Assembly: GCA_025054515.1 (NCBI GenBank) | Contig: JANWZT010000019.1 | Span: 1 to 13,454, forward strand | Source of the DNA: Candidatus Caldarchaeum sp. | Lineage (GTDB): Archaea; Thermoproteota; Nitrososphaeria_A; Caldarchaeales; Caldarchaeaceae | Reading direction: 5' to 3' | DNA length: 13,454 nucleotides | In this document: positions 6,318 through 12,242 of the stretch, in pieces | Layout: every line of letters starts with the position of its first letter | Position numbering within the stretch: the first letter of the stretch is position 1 | Translations under genes and position numbers: made by a program | The notes under the pieces: model-generated | Database searches by the model: none | Told to the model about the DNA's origin: nothing | Seen by the model: the letters and a program-made list of their open reading frames with translations, nothing else

Positions 6318-7489
6318 TGTTGAGTCAGAAACTTCTTCAACTCATGTCTGGGAACGACGCCATAGCCTACGCGGTGATGCAGGCCGACGTCGACGTGGTG
6401 GCCGCGTATCCCATCACACCTCAGACAGTTATCGTTGAAAGGCTGAGCGAACACGTCGCCGCCGGGAGACTTGACGCCGAATTTGTCCCCGTCGAATCAG
6501 AGCATTCAGCTCTTTCGGTCTGCGTAGGTGCGTCGCTGGTCGGAGCACGTGTTTTCACGGCTTCGGCGAGCCAAGGCCTTGCCCTCATGCATGAAATGCT
6601 TTACATCGCCGCCGGCCTTCGATGCCCGATAGTGATGGCTGTCGTCAACAGGGCTTTGTCTGCACCTATAAACATCCACGGAGACCACAGCGACATGATG
6701 GGTTCGCGGGATAGCGGATGGATGCAGATTTTCGCCGAAAGCCCGCAGCAAGCCTACGACTTCACCATAATGGCCTACCGAATCGCGGAAGACAGAAACG
6801 TCCTTCTCCCCGTAGCCGTCAACATCGACGGCTTCACCGTCTCCCACTGCTACGAAGGTGTTCGAGTCCTCGACAAAGACGAAATCAAATCATACCTACC
6901 ACGTGTGCCACGTCCTCGTCTCGACGCCGAAACACCGATGACCGTCGGGGCCATGTTCTCGCCAGACTACTACCACATCGTCAAAACCGAGCAAGTAAAA
7001 ACACTTCAGCAATCCATCAAACACTTCAAAGAAGCGGCGAAGACCTACCCAGCAAGAGACGTTCAATATGATGTGACGCATGTCCTGAACCCGGGTTCCC
7101 GCGTCGTCGTGGTTGGGTTGGGCGGCGTGATGGGGACGGTTAGGCACGTGGCGAGGAATATGGATGTGGGAGTGGTCAGCGTCAGGCTGTTCAGACCATT
7201 CCCGGTCGAAGAGGTTAGACAACAGCTGGAAAACGCCGAACTTATCGTCGCGATAGACAGAGCCTATTCGCCGGGGGCGCCCGCACCACCCCTCGCATCC
7301 GACGTCAAAACAATTCTTCAGGACATGGACCTCAACATCCCCGTCTGGAGCGTGGTCTGCGGCCTCGGCGGCCACGAAGTCCGTTTATCAACAGTCGAGA
7401 AACTGCTAAACAGCGCGGTCGAGGCCGCTGAACACGGTGTCAAAACACGTATCCAGACATACATCACGGAGGAGGTGACCGTAACATGA
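6317..7489 (+). CDS. porA: Pyruvate (2-oxoacid):ferredoxin oxidoreductase, alpha subunit
   Basis: A 390-residue alpha subunit of the usual size. It starts with GNDAIAYAVMQADVDVVAAYPITPQT, the pyrimidine-binding domain signature, and carries EFVPVESEHSA with the glutamate near the thiamine ring. SASQGLALMHEMLY, INIHGDHSDMMGSRDSGWMQ and LLPVAVNIDGF follow, all typical of PorA. The C-terminal third (VVVGLGGVMGTVR, VVSVRLFRPFPVEEV, IVAIDRAYSPG) is the transketolase C-terminal-like domain. I prefer the ATG at 6317, which overlaps the porD stop as TGATG; a GTG lies one codon upstream. The gene ends in ATGA shared with porB. Together with porB it forms the catalytic core of the complex. Confidence 0.95.
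   Translation: MLSQKLLQLMSGNDAIAYAVMQADVDVVAAYPITPQTVIVERLSEHVAAGRLDAEFVPVESEHSALSVCVGASLVGARVFTASASQGLALMHEMLYIAAGLRCPIVMAVVNRALSAPINIHGDHSDMMGSRDSGWMQIFAESPQQAYDFTIMAYRIAEDRNVLLPVAVNIDGFTVSHCYEGVRVLDKDEIKSYLPRVPRPRLDAETPMTVGAMFSPDYYHIVKTEQVKTLQQSIKHFKEAAKTYPARDVQYDVTHVLNPGSRVVVVGLGGVMGTVRHVARNMDVGVVSVRLFRPFPVEEVRQQLENAELIVAIDRAYSPGAPAPPLASDVKTILQDMDLNIPVWSVVCGLGGHEVRLSTVEKLLNSAVEAAEHGVKTRIQTYITEEVTVT
7468..7478 (+). promoter_or_regulatory. Strong Shine-Dalgarno site for porB
   Basis: GGAGGAGGTGA lies 7 bases before the ATG at 7486 and matches the archaeal 16S rRNA tail almost fully. It fixes the porB start inside the last codons of porA. Confidence 0.8.
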
Positions 7490-8394
7490 TAACACGTCTC
7501 GACCAACTCCCGGCCAGAGAAGCCATCAGCCCCGGACACAACGCATGCGCCGGATGCGGAGCCATGATAGCCATCCGCCAGATACTACTCGCCGCACCCC
7601 AGCCCCTGATAGCGGTCAACGCAACCGGATGCCTCGAAGTCGTTACCTCACCCTACCCCTACACGGCCTGGAACATCCCATGGCTACACGTCGCTTTCGA
7701 GAACGTGGCCGCGGCTGCGTCGGGGGTCGAAGCCGGTTTGAAGGCTCTGGAGCGGAAAGGCCTCGGCCGGAGACACAACATCATCGCGTTCGCCGGCGAC
7801 GGAGGAACCTTCGACATAGGGCTTCAGGCTCTTTCGGGAGCTCTGGAACGAGGCCACAAGCTCCTCTTCGTCTGCTACGACAACGAAGCATACATGAACA
7901 CCGGTATCCAGCGGTCGGCGGGAACACCGCCCGGAGCGTGGACGACGACCACGCCCGCCGGCAAATCCGAACACAAAAAAGACATAATGGCCATCGTGCT
8001 GGCCCACGGCGTAAAATACGCCGCAACAGCCACCCCGTTCTTCTGGAAAGACCTCGTCAACAAAGTCGCCAAAGCATTCACCTTCGACGGGCCCACGTTC
8101 ATGCACGTGTTCGCGCCGTGCCCGCGCGGATGGTACACGGAAGCAGACAAAACGATACAGCTTTCCAAACTCGCCGTCGAAACACGGTACTTCCCCCTCT
8201 ACGAAGTCGAAAACGGCCGATACCGCATCAACTACAACGTCGCCAAACCCAAACCCGTCGAAGAATTCCTGAAAGCACAAAACCGGTACAACGTCCTCCT
8301 CAAACCCGAAAACGCACACCTACTCCAGAAACTCAAAGACGAAATCGAAGAACGATGGAACAAACTAACACGACTCGCCGCCGCAACACCGTAA
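7486..8394 (+). CDS. porB: Pyruvate (2-oxoacid):ferredoxin oxidoreductase, beta subunit (TPP-binding)
   Basis: A 302-residue catalytic subunit. HNACAGCGA gives cysteines 21 and 24, TGCLEV gives Cys49 and APCPRGW gives Cys212, the four expected ligands of the internal 4Fe-4S cluster. The TPP motif is AGDGGTFDIGLQ (residues 103-114) with CYDNEAYMNTGIQRSAGTPPGAWTTTTP further on, close to PorB of thermophilic archaea. The C-terminal region (LAVETRYFPLYEVENG) is also typical. The start is an ATGA overlap with porA, backed by a strong ribosome site. The last third is very rich in A and C on the coding strand, which also opens a long, arginine-rich false frame in the +1 phase. The next gene begins 47 bases downstream with its own promoter. 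Confidence 0.95.
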   Translation: MITRLDQLPAREAISPGHNACAGCGAMIAIRQILLAAPQPLIAVNATGCLEVVTSPYPYTAWNIPWLHVAFENVAAAASGVEAGLKALERKGLGRRHNIIAFAGDGGTFDIGLQALSGALERGHKLLFVCYDNEAYMNTGIQRSAGTPPGAWTTTTPAGKSEHKKDIMAIVLAHGVKYAATATPFFWKDLVNKVAKAFTFDGPTFMHVFAPCPRGWYTEADKTIQLSKLAVETRYFPLYEVENGRYRINYNVAKPKPVEEFLKAQNRYNVLLKPENAHLLQKLKDEIEERWNKLTRLAAATP

Positions 8395-8402
8395 TAACCA
8401 AC

Positions 8403-8410
8403 CTTTTATA
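8403..8410 (+). promoter_or_regulatory. TATA box for the coiled-coil nuclease-like gene
   Basis: cttttata sits in the 47-base gap after porB. Its centre is about 35 bases before the GTG start at 8442, so a leader of roughly eight bases is predicted. It suggests this gene is transcribed independently of the por operon. Confidence 0.55.
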
Positions 8411-8441
8411 ACCCAGCCCACACCTCTGATTAGGAACCAGC

Positions 8442-9083
8442 GTGGAGCTCAGAGAAGAATTCCTCAAACTCCTCAAAGAAGACGAAACATTCAGGTACGC
8501 CGTAGCAGGATATCTCGGAATAGCGGAAATACTCTCGAGAATTGACTCTAACACAGAGGCCATAAAAAACCTACAGGAGCAAGTCACACGTCTTCAGGAA
8601 CAGGTCACACGCCTAGCGGAACAGGTGAAGACTCTGCAGGAACAGGTAGCGCAGCAGGGCGAGATACTCCGGCAACACAGCATCAGGATCGAAAAGCTGA
8701 CGAGAACGCTTGACGCCATCGGGTCGAGATGGGGAATCCTTTCCGAATCTGCTTTTCGGGAGGCTTTGAAGGGGATTGTTGAGGAATTTTTCGGCGGCAG
8801 GGTTTCGCGGTGGGGCATCTACGACCGTGAAGGCTACGTCTACGGCTATCCTTCACTCGTCGAAGTGGATGTTTTGGTTCGGGACGCTGAGCATATCTTG
8901 GTCGAGGTAAAGTCGAGTGTGAGCCGGGGTGACGTGGCGGAGCTGTTGAAATCCGCCGCCCTCTACGAAAAAGAGATGAAGGTCAAACCGAAGCTCGCTA
9001 TAGTGTCGGCTTACGTCGACGACAAGGCCAAGGAGTTGGCGAAATCGCTTGGAATCGCCGTCTATTCTTCGACCGAGATTTAG
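8442..9083 (+). CDS. Coiled-coil protein with C-terminal PD-(D/E)XK nuclease-like domain (DUF3782-like)
   Basis: A 213-residue protein in three parts. Residues 1-40 are helical. Residues 41-90 are a clear coiled coil with heptads of the form LQEQVTR repeated about four times. Residues 95-213 are an alpha/beta domain with SESAFREALKGIVEEFF, then VEVDVLVRDAEHILVEVKSS, where D143, E155 and K157 fit the PD-(D/E)XK nuclease active site. Proteins of this layout (DUF3782-type, sometimes annotated as fusion-protein-like) are common in thermophilic archaea and their role is unproven. The conserved acidic and lysine residues suggest a nucleic-acid enzyme that oligomerises through the coil. The start is the GTG at 8442. 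The 3' end overlaps the convergent cupin gene by four bases. Confidence 0.8.
   Translation: MELREEFLKLLKEDETFRYAVAGYLGIAEILSRIDSNTEAIKNLQEQVTRLQEQVTRLAEQVKTLQEQVAQQGEILRQHSIRIEKLTRTLDAIGSRWGILSESAFREALKGIVEEFFGGRVSRWGIYDREGYVYGYPSLVEVDVLVRDAEHILVEVKSSVSRGDVAELLKSAALYEKEMKVKPKLAIVSAYVDDKAKELAKSLGIAVYSSTEI
8571..8654 (+). repeat. Four imperfect 21-base units encoding coiled-coil heptads
   Basis: Units begin at 8571, 8592, 8613 and 8634; each encodes a heptad like LQEQVTR. Units one and two encode the same heptad and differ at only four bases; the later ones are more diverged. This suggests growth of the coil by slippage or duplication. Confidence 0.75.
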
Positions 9084-9460
9084 CAGCGTGAAGGCTGTGT
9101 TTCCTGCCAGTTGGTTGTATAGGGCTGGCTTGTGATTATGCAAAGAAATTCCGCATCCTCTTTCCCTGTGTTCCGGTAGCTGTGAACCTTCTTTGCGGGA
9201 ATGAAAAGGGCGTCGCCGGCCCTAACCTTGTGAACCACACCGTCGACAACAACCTCGTATTCTCCGCGTAAAACGTATTGAACATGCTCCATGTCGGGGT
9301 GGCTGTGTGCTGGAATTTCACCGCCCGGCTTGATCACAAACCTCCGCAGGAAAACGTTGTTCGAACCATCGCGGCTGTCAACCAGCCACTGGATGAAGGC
9401 ATCCCGTGAACGTTCAACCTCCTTCGCTTCCACGTCTTTTACGTTTTTGACCGACGCCAT
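9080..9460 (-). CDS. Small single-domain cupin protein
   Basis: A 126-residue protein with one cupin beta-barrel. The first cupin motif is PGGEIPAHSHPDMEHVQYVLRGE, giving H52, H54 and E58 as metal ligands. The second motif, AGDALFIPAKKVHSYRNTG, supplies H93. All four usual metal ligands are present, so it probably binds a divalent metal. Such small cupins serve as isomerases, dioxygenases or sensors, and the sequence does not tell which. I chose the ATG at 9458-9460 because a perfect gatatatc TATA box is centred about 27 bases upstream of it. An in-frame ATG at 9467-9469 would add three residues but sits too close to the box. The 3' end overlaps the convergent upstream gene by four bases. Confidence 0.85.
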   Translation of the reverse strand: MASVKNVKDVEAKEVERSRDAFIQWLVDSRDGSNNVFLRRFVIKPGGEIPAHSHPDMEHVQYVLRGEYEVVVDGVVHKVRAGDALFIPAKKVHSYRNTGKEDAEFLCIITSQPYTTNWQETQPSRC

Positions 9461-9483
9461 CGCATACATGCAACGACGTCGAC

Positions 9484-9491
9484 GATATATC
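9484..9491 (-). promoter_or_regulatory. TATA box for the cupin gene
   Basis: gatatatc is self-complementary and its centre lies about 27 bases before the ATG at 9460. This spacing favours that start over the upstream ATG at 9469. Confidence 0.6.
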
Positions 9492-9553
9492 CGTTACCAG
9501 TAATACCGGCAAAATATTCACGTACGTCCATTCCTTGTGACGCGGCGTGATGC

Positions 9554-9560
9554 AAAAATA
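9554..9560 (+). promoter_or_regulatory. Candidate TATA box for the regulator-like pair
   Basis: An aaaaata stretch is centred about 32 bases before the ATG at 9589. A perfect inverted repeat begins five bases downstream, in the expected position of the transcription start. Confidence 0.45.
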
Positions 9561-9564
9561 ACGC

Positions 9565-9584
9565 GGTATACAAAACAGTATACC
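9565..9584 (+). promoter_or_regulatory. Inverted repeat, likely operator: GGTATAC-6-GTATACC
   Basis: Perfect seven-base arms (9565-9571 and 9578-9584) flank aaaaca. The repeat ends four bases before the ATG at 9589 and lies between the presumed TATA box and that start. A dimeric repressor bound here would block initiation. The winged-helix protein encoded in the same unit is the obvious candidate, by inference. Confidence 0.6.
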
Positions 9585-9588
9585 AAGA

Positions 9589-9987
9589 ATGAAACACGGC
9601 AGCCAAAACCCCGGAGACGAAAAAATCAAGGATTTAACCCGCAAAATCGCCGAAGACAAGGTTTTCGACGAACTGCTCAAACGCTCCAGCTTGACCCGGA
9701 AGCAGGCGGAAACCCTTATTTTCGACGTGATGTCACAGCGTGACGGCGTGATGTTGACATCACATCAAAGGGCGGCGTTACGCGGCGTCACGAAAGGCTC
9801 TTTCCTCCGAACCCGCAAACAGGCTCTAAGAAACGTCCAGAAATCACTATTCACCCTCATCCTGCTCAGCTACCTCGGCATCATAAAACTTCCCCAATAC
9901 CGTTGGTTCTTCGACTTGAGCGAGGCCTTTGAGGAAAAGGATTGGGAGACGGTCAAACAGTTCCTATCAGAGCTGGAGGGCCGTTGA
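9589..9987 (+). CDS. Small basic helical protein, possible HTH protein; function unknown
   Basis: A 132-residue protein I cannot assign to a named family. It is nearly all helix: a charged N-terminus, an LTRKQAETLIFDVM helix, then SHQRAALRGVTKGSFLRTRKQALRNVQKSL, very rich in basic residues and compatible with a helix-turn-helix. A hydrophobic TLILLSYLGII segment follows, then a C-terminal acidic helix. The hydrophobic part is short and more likely a buried helix than a membrane span. Its TGA is three bases from the ATG of the winged-helix gene, and a GGAGGG ribosome site for that gene lies within its last codons. The two are therefore almost surely one transcript. The start is the ATG directly after a perfect inverted repeat. 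It may be a DNA-binding partner of the membrane-bound protein; this is inference. Confidence 0.75.
   Translation: MKHGSQNPGDEKIKDLTRKIAEDKVFDELLKRSSLTRKQAETLIFDVMSQRDGVMLTSHQRAALRGVTKGSFLRTRKQALRNVQKSLFTLILLSYLGIIKLPQYRWFFDLSEAFEEKDWETVKQFLSELEGR
9975..9980 (+). promoter_or_regulatory. Ribosome binding site for the winged-helix gene
   Basis: GGAGGG ends 10 bases before the ATG at 9991, inside the end of the preceding gene. Confidence 0.6.
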
Positions 9988-9990
9988 AAT

Positions 9991-10320
9991 ATGGAGGCTT
10001 TGACGCTTGTTTTCGCCGGTCTTTTTGTGGTTCAGACTGTGATTTTCGTCATCCTGTACCGACGGGCTGTGACGCGTCACAGCATCACGCAGCCAGCGTC
10101 GCCGAAAACAGAGCGCAGCCCGTTAACCGATGACGAAAAAAGGCCGGATGAGACCGAGTTGCGGGAGATACTCCATTCTTCGGCGGTTGCGGCGCTGAAG
10201 GTGATAAATGAGAGAGGCAGCGTGATGTCAAGCGACGTCAGCCGGGCGCTCAACCTAAGCCGCGAACACACGGCCCGCTTGATGAAAACCCTCTACGTCA
10301 GAGGCCTCGTAAAGAGGTAG
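9991..10320 (+). CDS. Membrane-anchored winged-helix (MarR-like) protein, cut by an in-frame TAG
   Basis: The frame gives 109 residues. Residues 3-23 (ALTLVFAGLFVVQTVIFVILY) are one membrane helix followed by RR, so the rest probably faces the cytoplasm. A charged linker leads to a winged-helix domain from residue 55: VAALKVINERGSV, SSDVSRALN, and the recognition helix SREHTARLMKTLYVRGLVKR. The TAG at 10318-10320 falls exactly in the wing hairpin. The same frame then continues GKPFRYTLTEKGR, a canonical wing and tail, to a TGA at 10399-10401. The gene thus looks like a 136-residue protein interrupted at codon 110. Either it is a recent nonsense mutation, or the TAG is read through. The protein as it stands lacks part of its DNA-binding fold. 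It is cotranscribed with the small basic protein upstream. Confidence 0.75.
   Translation: MEALTLVFAGLFVVQTVIFVILYRRAVTRHSITQPASPKTERSPLTDDEKRPDETELREILHSSAVAALKVINERGSVMSSDVSRALNLSREHTARLMKTLYVRGLVKR
10066..10083 (+). repeat. 18-base perfect palindrome inside the winged-helix gene
   Basis: GCTGTGACGCGTCACAGC equals its own reverse complement. It lies in the linker-coding part of the gene. By simple base statistics fewer than 0.1 such sites would be expected in a window of this size, so it may be a protein-binding site. Confidence 0.7.
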
Positions 10321-10401
10321 GGGAAACCTTTCCGCTACACGTTGACGGAAAAAGGCCGTAGCGTCGTCTCCTCCGTGGAGATCAAGTCTTCAAGCCAGTG
10401 A
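10321..10401 (+). other. Readable remainder of the winged-helix domain after the TAG
   Basis: In the same frame as the preceding gene this stretch encodes GKPFRYTLTEKGRSVVSSVE and a short tail before TGA. GxPFRYTLTxKGR is the usual wing strand and following helix of MarR/PadR-like domains. It belongs to the upstream gene and is separated from it only by the TAG codon. Confidence 0.75.
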
Positions 10402-10413
10402 AATGGTTCATAA

Positions 10414-10424
10414 GGGTTAAATGC
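10414..10424 (+). promoter_or_regulatory. Preserved promoter box of the decayed secreted-protein gene
   Basis: gggttaaatgc is centred about 27 bases before the GTG at 10447. The intact relative has ggttaaaagc at almost the same distance from its ATG, so the promoter has outlived the gene. Confidence 0.5.
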
Positions 10425-10446
10425 GGAAAAAGACGTCGTCTCATCC

Positions 10447-10737
10447 GTGAAAGCAGTGGCAGCGGCCCTGCTTCTCGTCCTAATGCTCGCTTATCCTATC
10501 CCCTAAAGGGTTTTCACAGGAGGATTACAGAGTTCTGCCGATAGGAGTTGTTGACTGGACTGGATGTGAACGTGAGGAAGGAGGCGATGTCGCAGCTCTA
10601 CTCATCTCGAAGCGAGCTGGTCTACGCGCCATACGTCTTCGACGTGCAGCTGAGGCGTATAAGTAAGAGGTCCGGCGTTAACGGAGATCAGAACCCTTTT
10701 GAGAGGACTGGTCAACTACATTCCACGCGGTCGATGA
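10447..10737 (+). pseudogene. Decayed copy of the secreted-protein gene that starts at 12499
   Basis: Four segments in shifting frames match the intact gene at 12499 in order. A GTG start with a signal-peptide-like VKAVAAALLLVLMLAYPIP runs into TAA at 10504-10506. From 10508 in the next frame comes GFSQEDYRVLPI, against GFSQTDYKVLPI in the intact copy. From 10569 in the third frame comes NVRKEAMSQLY and VYAPYVFDVQL, against NVRKEAKSQLY and VYAPYVFDVKL. From 10675 comes ALTEIRTLLRGL, against ALTEFRTLWRSL, ending at TGA 10735-10737. About 25-30 residues are missing between the second and third segments, and everything after about residue 115 is gone. At least three frame changes and a deletion make this a true pseudogene, not a sequencing slip. 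Confidence 0.85.
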
Positions 10738-10889
10738 ATCGTGATACCCGGAAACGATATACGCCCGTTTAAAAATTTTCCATTTTCCACAAAAACAATC
10801 ACGATCCTAAATCCCGTTCAAAACCGTTTGAACATGGGCTTACATACAGATAGTTTTTCGGTCTGAAGCATAAGTCGGTTGTAGAGCAG
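10738..10889. other. Non-coding gap before the permease
   Basis: An A/T-rich stretch with T-runs (attttccatttt, near 10777-10788) that could end transcription of the decayed gene. No reading frame, RNA fold or repeat that I can support was seen. Confidence 0.4.
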
Positions 10890-10897
10890 TTTATATT
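10890..10897 (+). promoter_or_regulatory. TATA box for the permease gene
   Basis: tttatatt is centred 26-27 bases before the ATG at 10920, the spacing for a leaderless transcript. It favours this ATG over the GTG two codons earlier (10914). Confidence 0.65.
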
Positions 10898-10899
10898 CT

Positions 10900-10913
10900 G
10901 CGGCCTAGACCGC
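10900..10913 (+). promoter_or_regulatory. Near-palindrome between TATA box and permease start
   Basis: GCGGCCTAGACCGC matches its reverse complement at 12 of 14 positions. It lies just downstream of the TATA box, where a bound repressor would block the transcription start. Confidence 0.35.
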
Positions 10914-10919
10914 GTGTCC

Positions 10920-12215
10920 ATGAAAATTCGCATTCCACCCGAATGGGGCCCGGAACCAGTTCCAGAAAACGTGAAAACCCTACGTTTCTTCGATTATTTT
11001 GTTCTCTGGTCGAGCCTCGGCGTGGGCCTGCTGGTTCTGCTCGCCGGCTCGTTTCTCGCTTCATTTAATTTTTTCGAAATAGTCGTGATTTCTTTGCTCG
11101 GCTCGGTCGTTGGCAGCTTGATGCTGGCGGCCGCCGGCGTAGTGGGAAGCCGTTACGGCATCCCCACGATGGTTAGTCTTAGACCAGTCCTAGGCCTGAG
11201 AGGAAGTTATGTTCCAACCCTGTTGAACATCGTCCAACTCATCGGCTGGACAGGGTTCGAGATCATGATAATGGCTCAAGCGGCATCGGTTTTGACCGGA
11301 TGGTTTTTCGGTGAACTCAGCTTCCCCTTCTGGGTTGTGTTTTTCAGCATCTGGTGTCTTCTGCTGGCTTTAGGCGGTCCATTAGCCGTCATTCGGAAAT
11401 GGTTGGAAAGGTACGCCATCTGGCTGGTCTACGCATCATCCGTCTGGATAACCTACCTCGTAGTTACCTCGCCGGGTTTCACAGACTGGCTCACCGTGAA
11501 AAACCCGGAAACCATCCCGATATTGCTAGCGCTCGACATCGTCGTCGCCATGCCGATCTCGTGGTGGCCGCTCGTCTCCGACTACAACAGGTTTGCGTCA
11601 AAAACATCATCGAGTTTTGCGGGTACGCTCGGCGGATATACTCTATCCAACACATGGTTCTACATTCTCGGAGCAGCTCTCACAGCCGTTCTTGGCATCA
11701 ACGACGTGATAGCGGCCATAGGTGCACTGTTCCTCGGTAACGCAGCCCTCCTCCTCATCCTCGTCGACGAAACAGACAACGGCTTCGCGGACATCTACTC
11801 ATCGGCAGTCTCATTCCAGAACATTCTCCCCAAAACCCCTCAGTGGGTCTTCGCCGCATTAACCGCCGCGGCCGGAGCAGCCCTAGCGCTGGCCGTACCC
11901 TTACTGCAGTACGAATGGTTCCTCCTCTTCATAGGCAGCCTCTTCGTCCCATTACTCGGTGTTCTTACGGCCGAATACTTCATCAACCGAAGAAACAACC
12001 CACCAACGATAGAAGAATTTTACAACCACACATCAATCAAACTCCGCGGTTTCGTTGCATGGACCGCGGGAATAATCGTCTACATAACCATAGTTCAGCT
12101 GGCGCCAACAATCGGTGCATCCATTCCGTCCTTCCTGACCGCCGTTACGATGTCGTTCCTATTGGCCAAATTCGCCAGAATCAGGGTTGAAACACGGGTA
12201 AGACAGTCTGACTAA
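10920..12215 (+). CDS. NCS1-family nucleobase/cation symporter (CodB-like permease)
   Basis: A 431-residue integral membrane protein with about twelve hydrophobic helices, the usual NCS1 length and count. The N-terminal PEWGPEPVPENVKTLRFFDYFVLW and the first helix (GVGLLVLLAGSFL) are typical, as are YGIPTMVSLRPVLGLRG and the central SWWPLVSDYNRFA. The tail VEEFYNH-like stretch (IEEFYNHTSI) is also recognisable. These proteins import cytosine, purines, allantoin, hydantoins or thiamine precursors with Na+ or H+. The substrate here cannot be told, though CodB-like cytosine or purine uptake is plausible. I chose ATG 10920 from the TATA spacing. No enzyme gene for nucleobase use adjoins it; it stands alone between two decayed genes and is itself intact. 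Confidence 0.88.
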   Translation: MKIRIPPEWGPEPVPENVKTLRFFDYFVLWSSLGVGLLVLLAGSFLASFNFFEIVVISLLGSVVGSLMLAAAGVVGSRYGIPTMVSLRPVLGLRGSYVPTLLNIVQLIGWTGFEIMIMAQAASVLTGWFFGELSFPFWVVFFSIWCLLLALGGPLAVIRKWLERYAIWLVYASSVWITYLVVTSPGFTDWLTVKNPETIPILLALDIVVAMPISWWPLVSDYNRFASKTSSSFAGTLGGYTLSNTWFYILGAALTAVLGINDVIAAIGALFLGNAALLLILVDETDNGFADIYSSAVSFQNILPKTPQWVFAALTAAAGAALALAVPLLQYEWFLLFIGSLFVPLLGVLTAEYFINRRNNPPTIEEFYNHTSIKLRGFVAWTAGIIVYITIVQLAPTIGASIPSFLTAVTMSFLLAKFARIRVETRVRQSD

Positions 12216-12242
12216 TATTCAGCCACGGACTTCGGTCTCCGG

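Noticed and set aside
7545..8411. Long plus-strand frame of 288 residues in the +1 phase of porB
   Set aside because: Its composition is dominated by Arg, Pro and His, as expected when A+C-rich codons are read out of frame; porB itself has all family motifs.
10548..10772. Independent 74-residue gene
   Set aside because: Its first part matches the secreted protein, but the match jumps to another frame at about 10675, so it is a piece of the pseudogene.
10800..10919. Riboswitch before the permease, such as a TPP element
   Set aside because: None of the conserved TPP bases were found, and the TATA box is so close to the ATG that no leader would exist.
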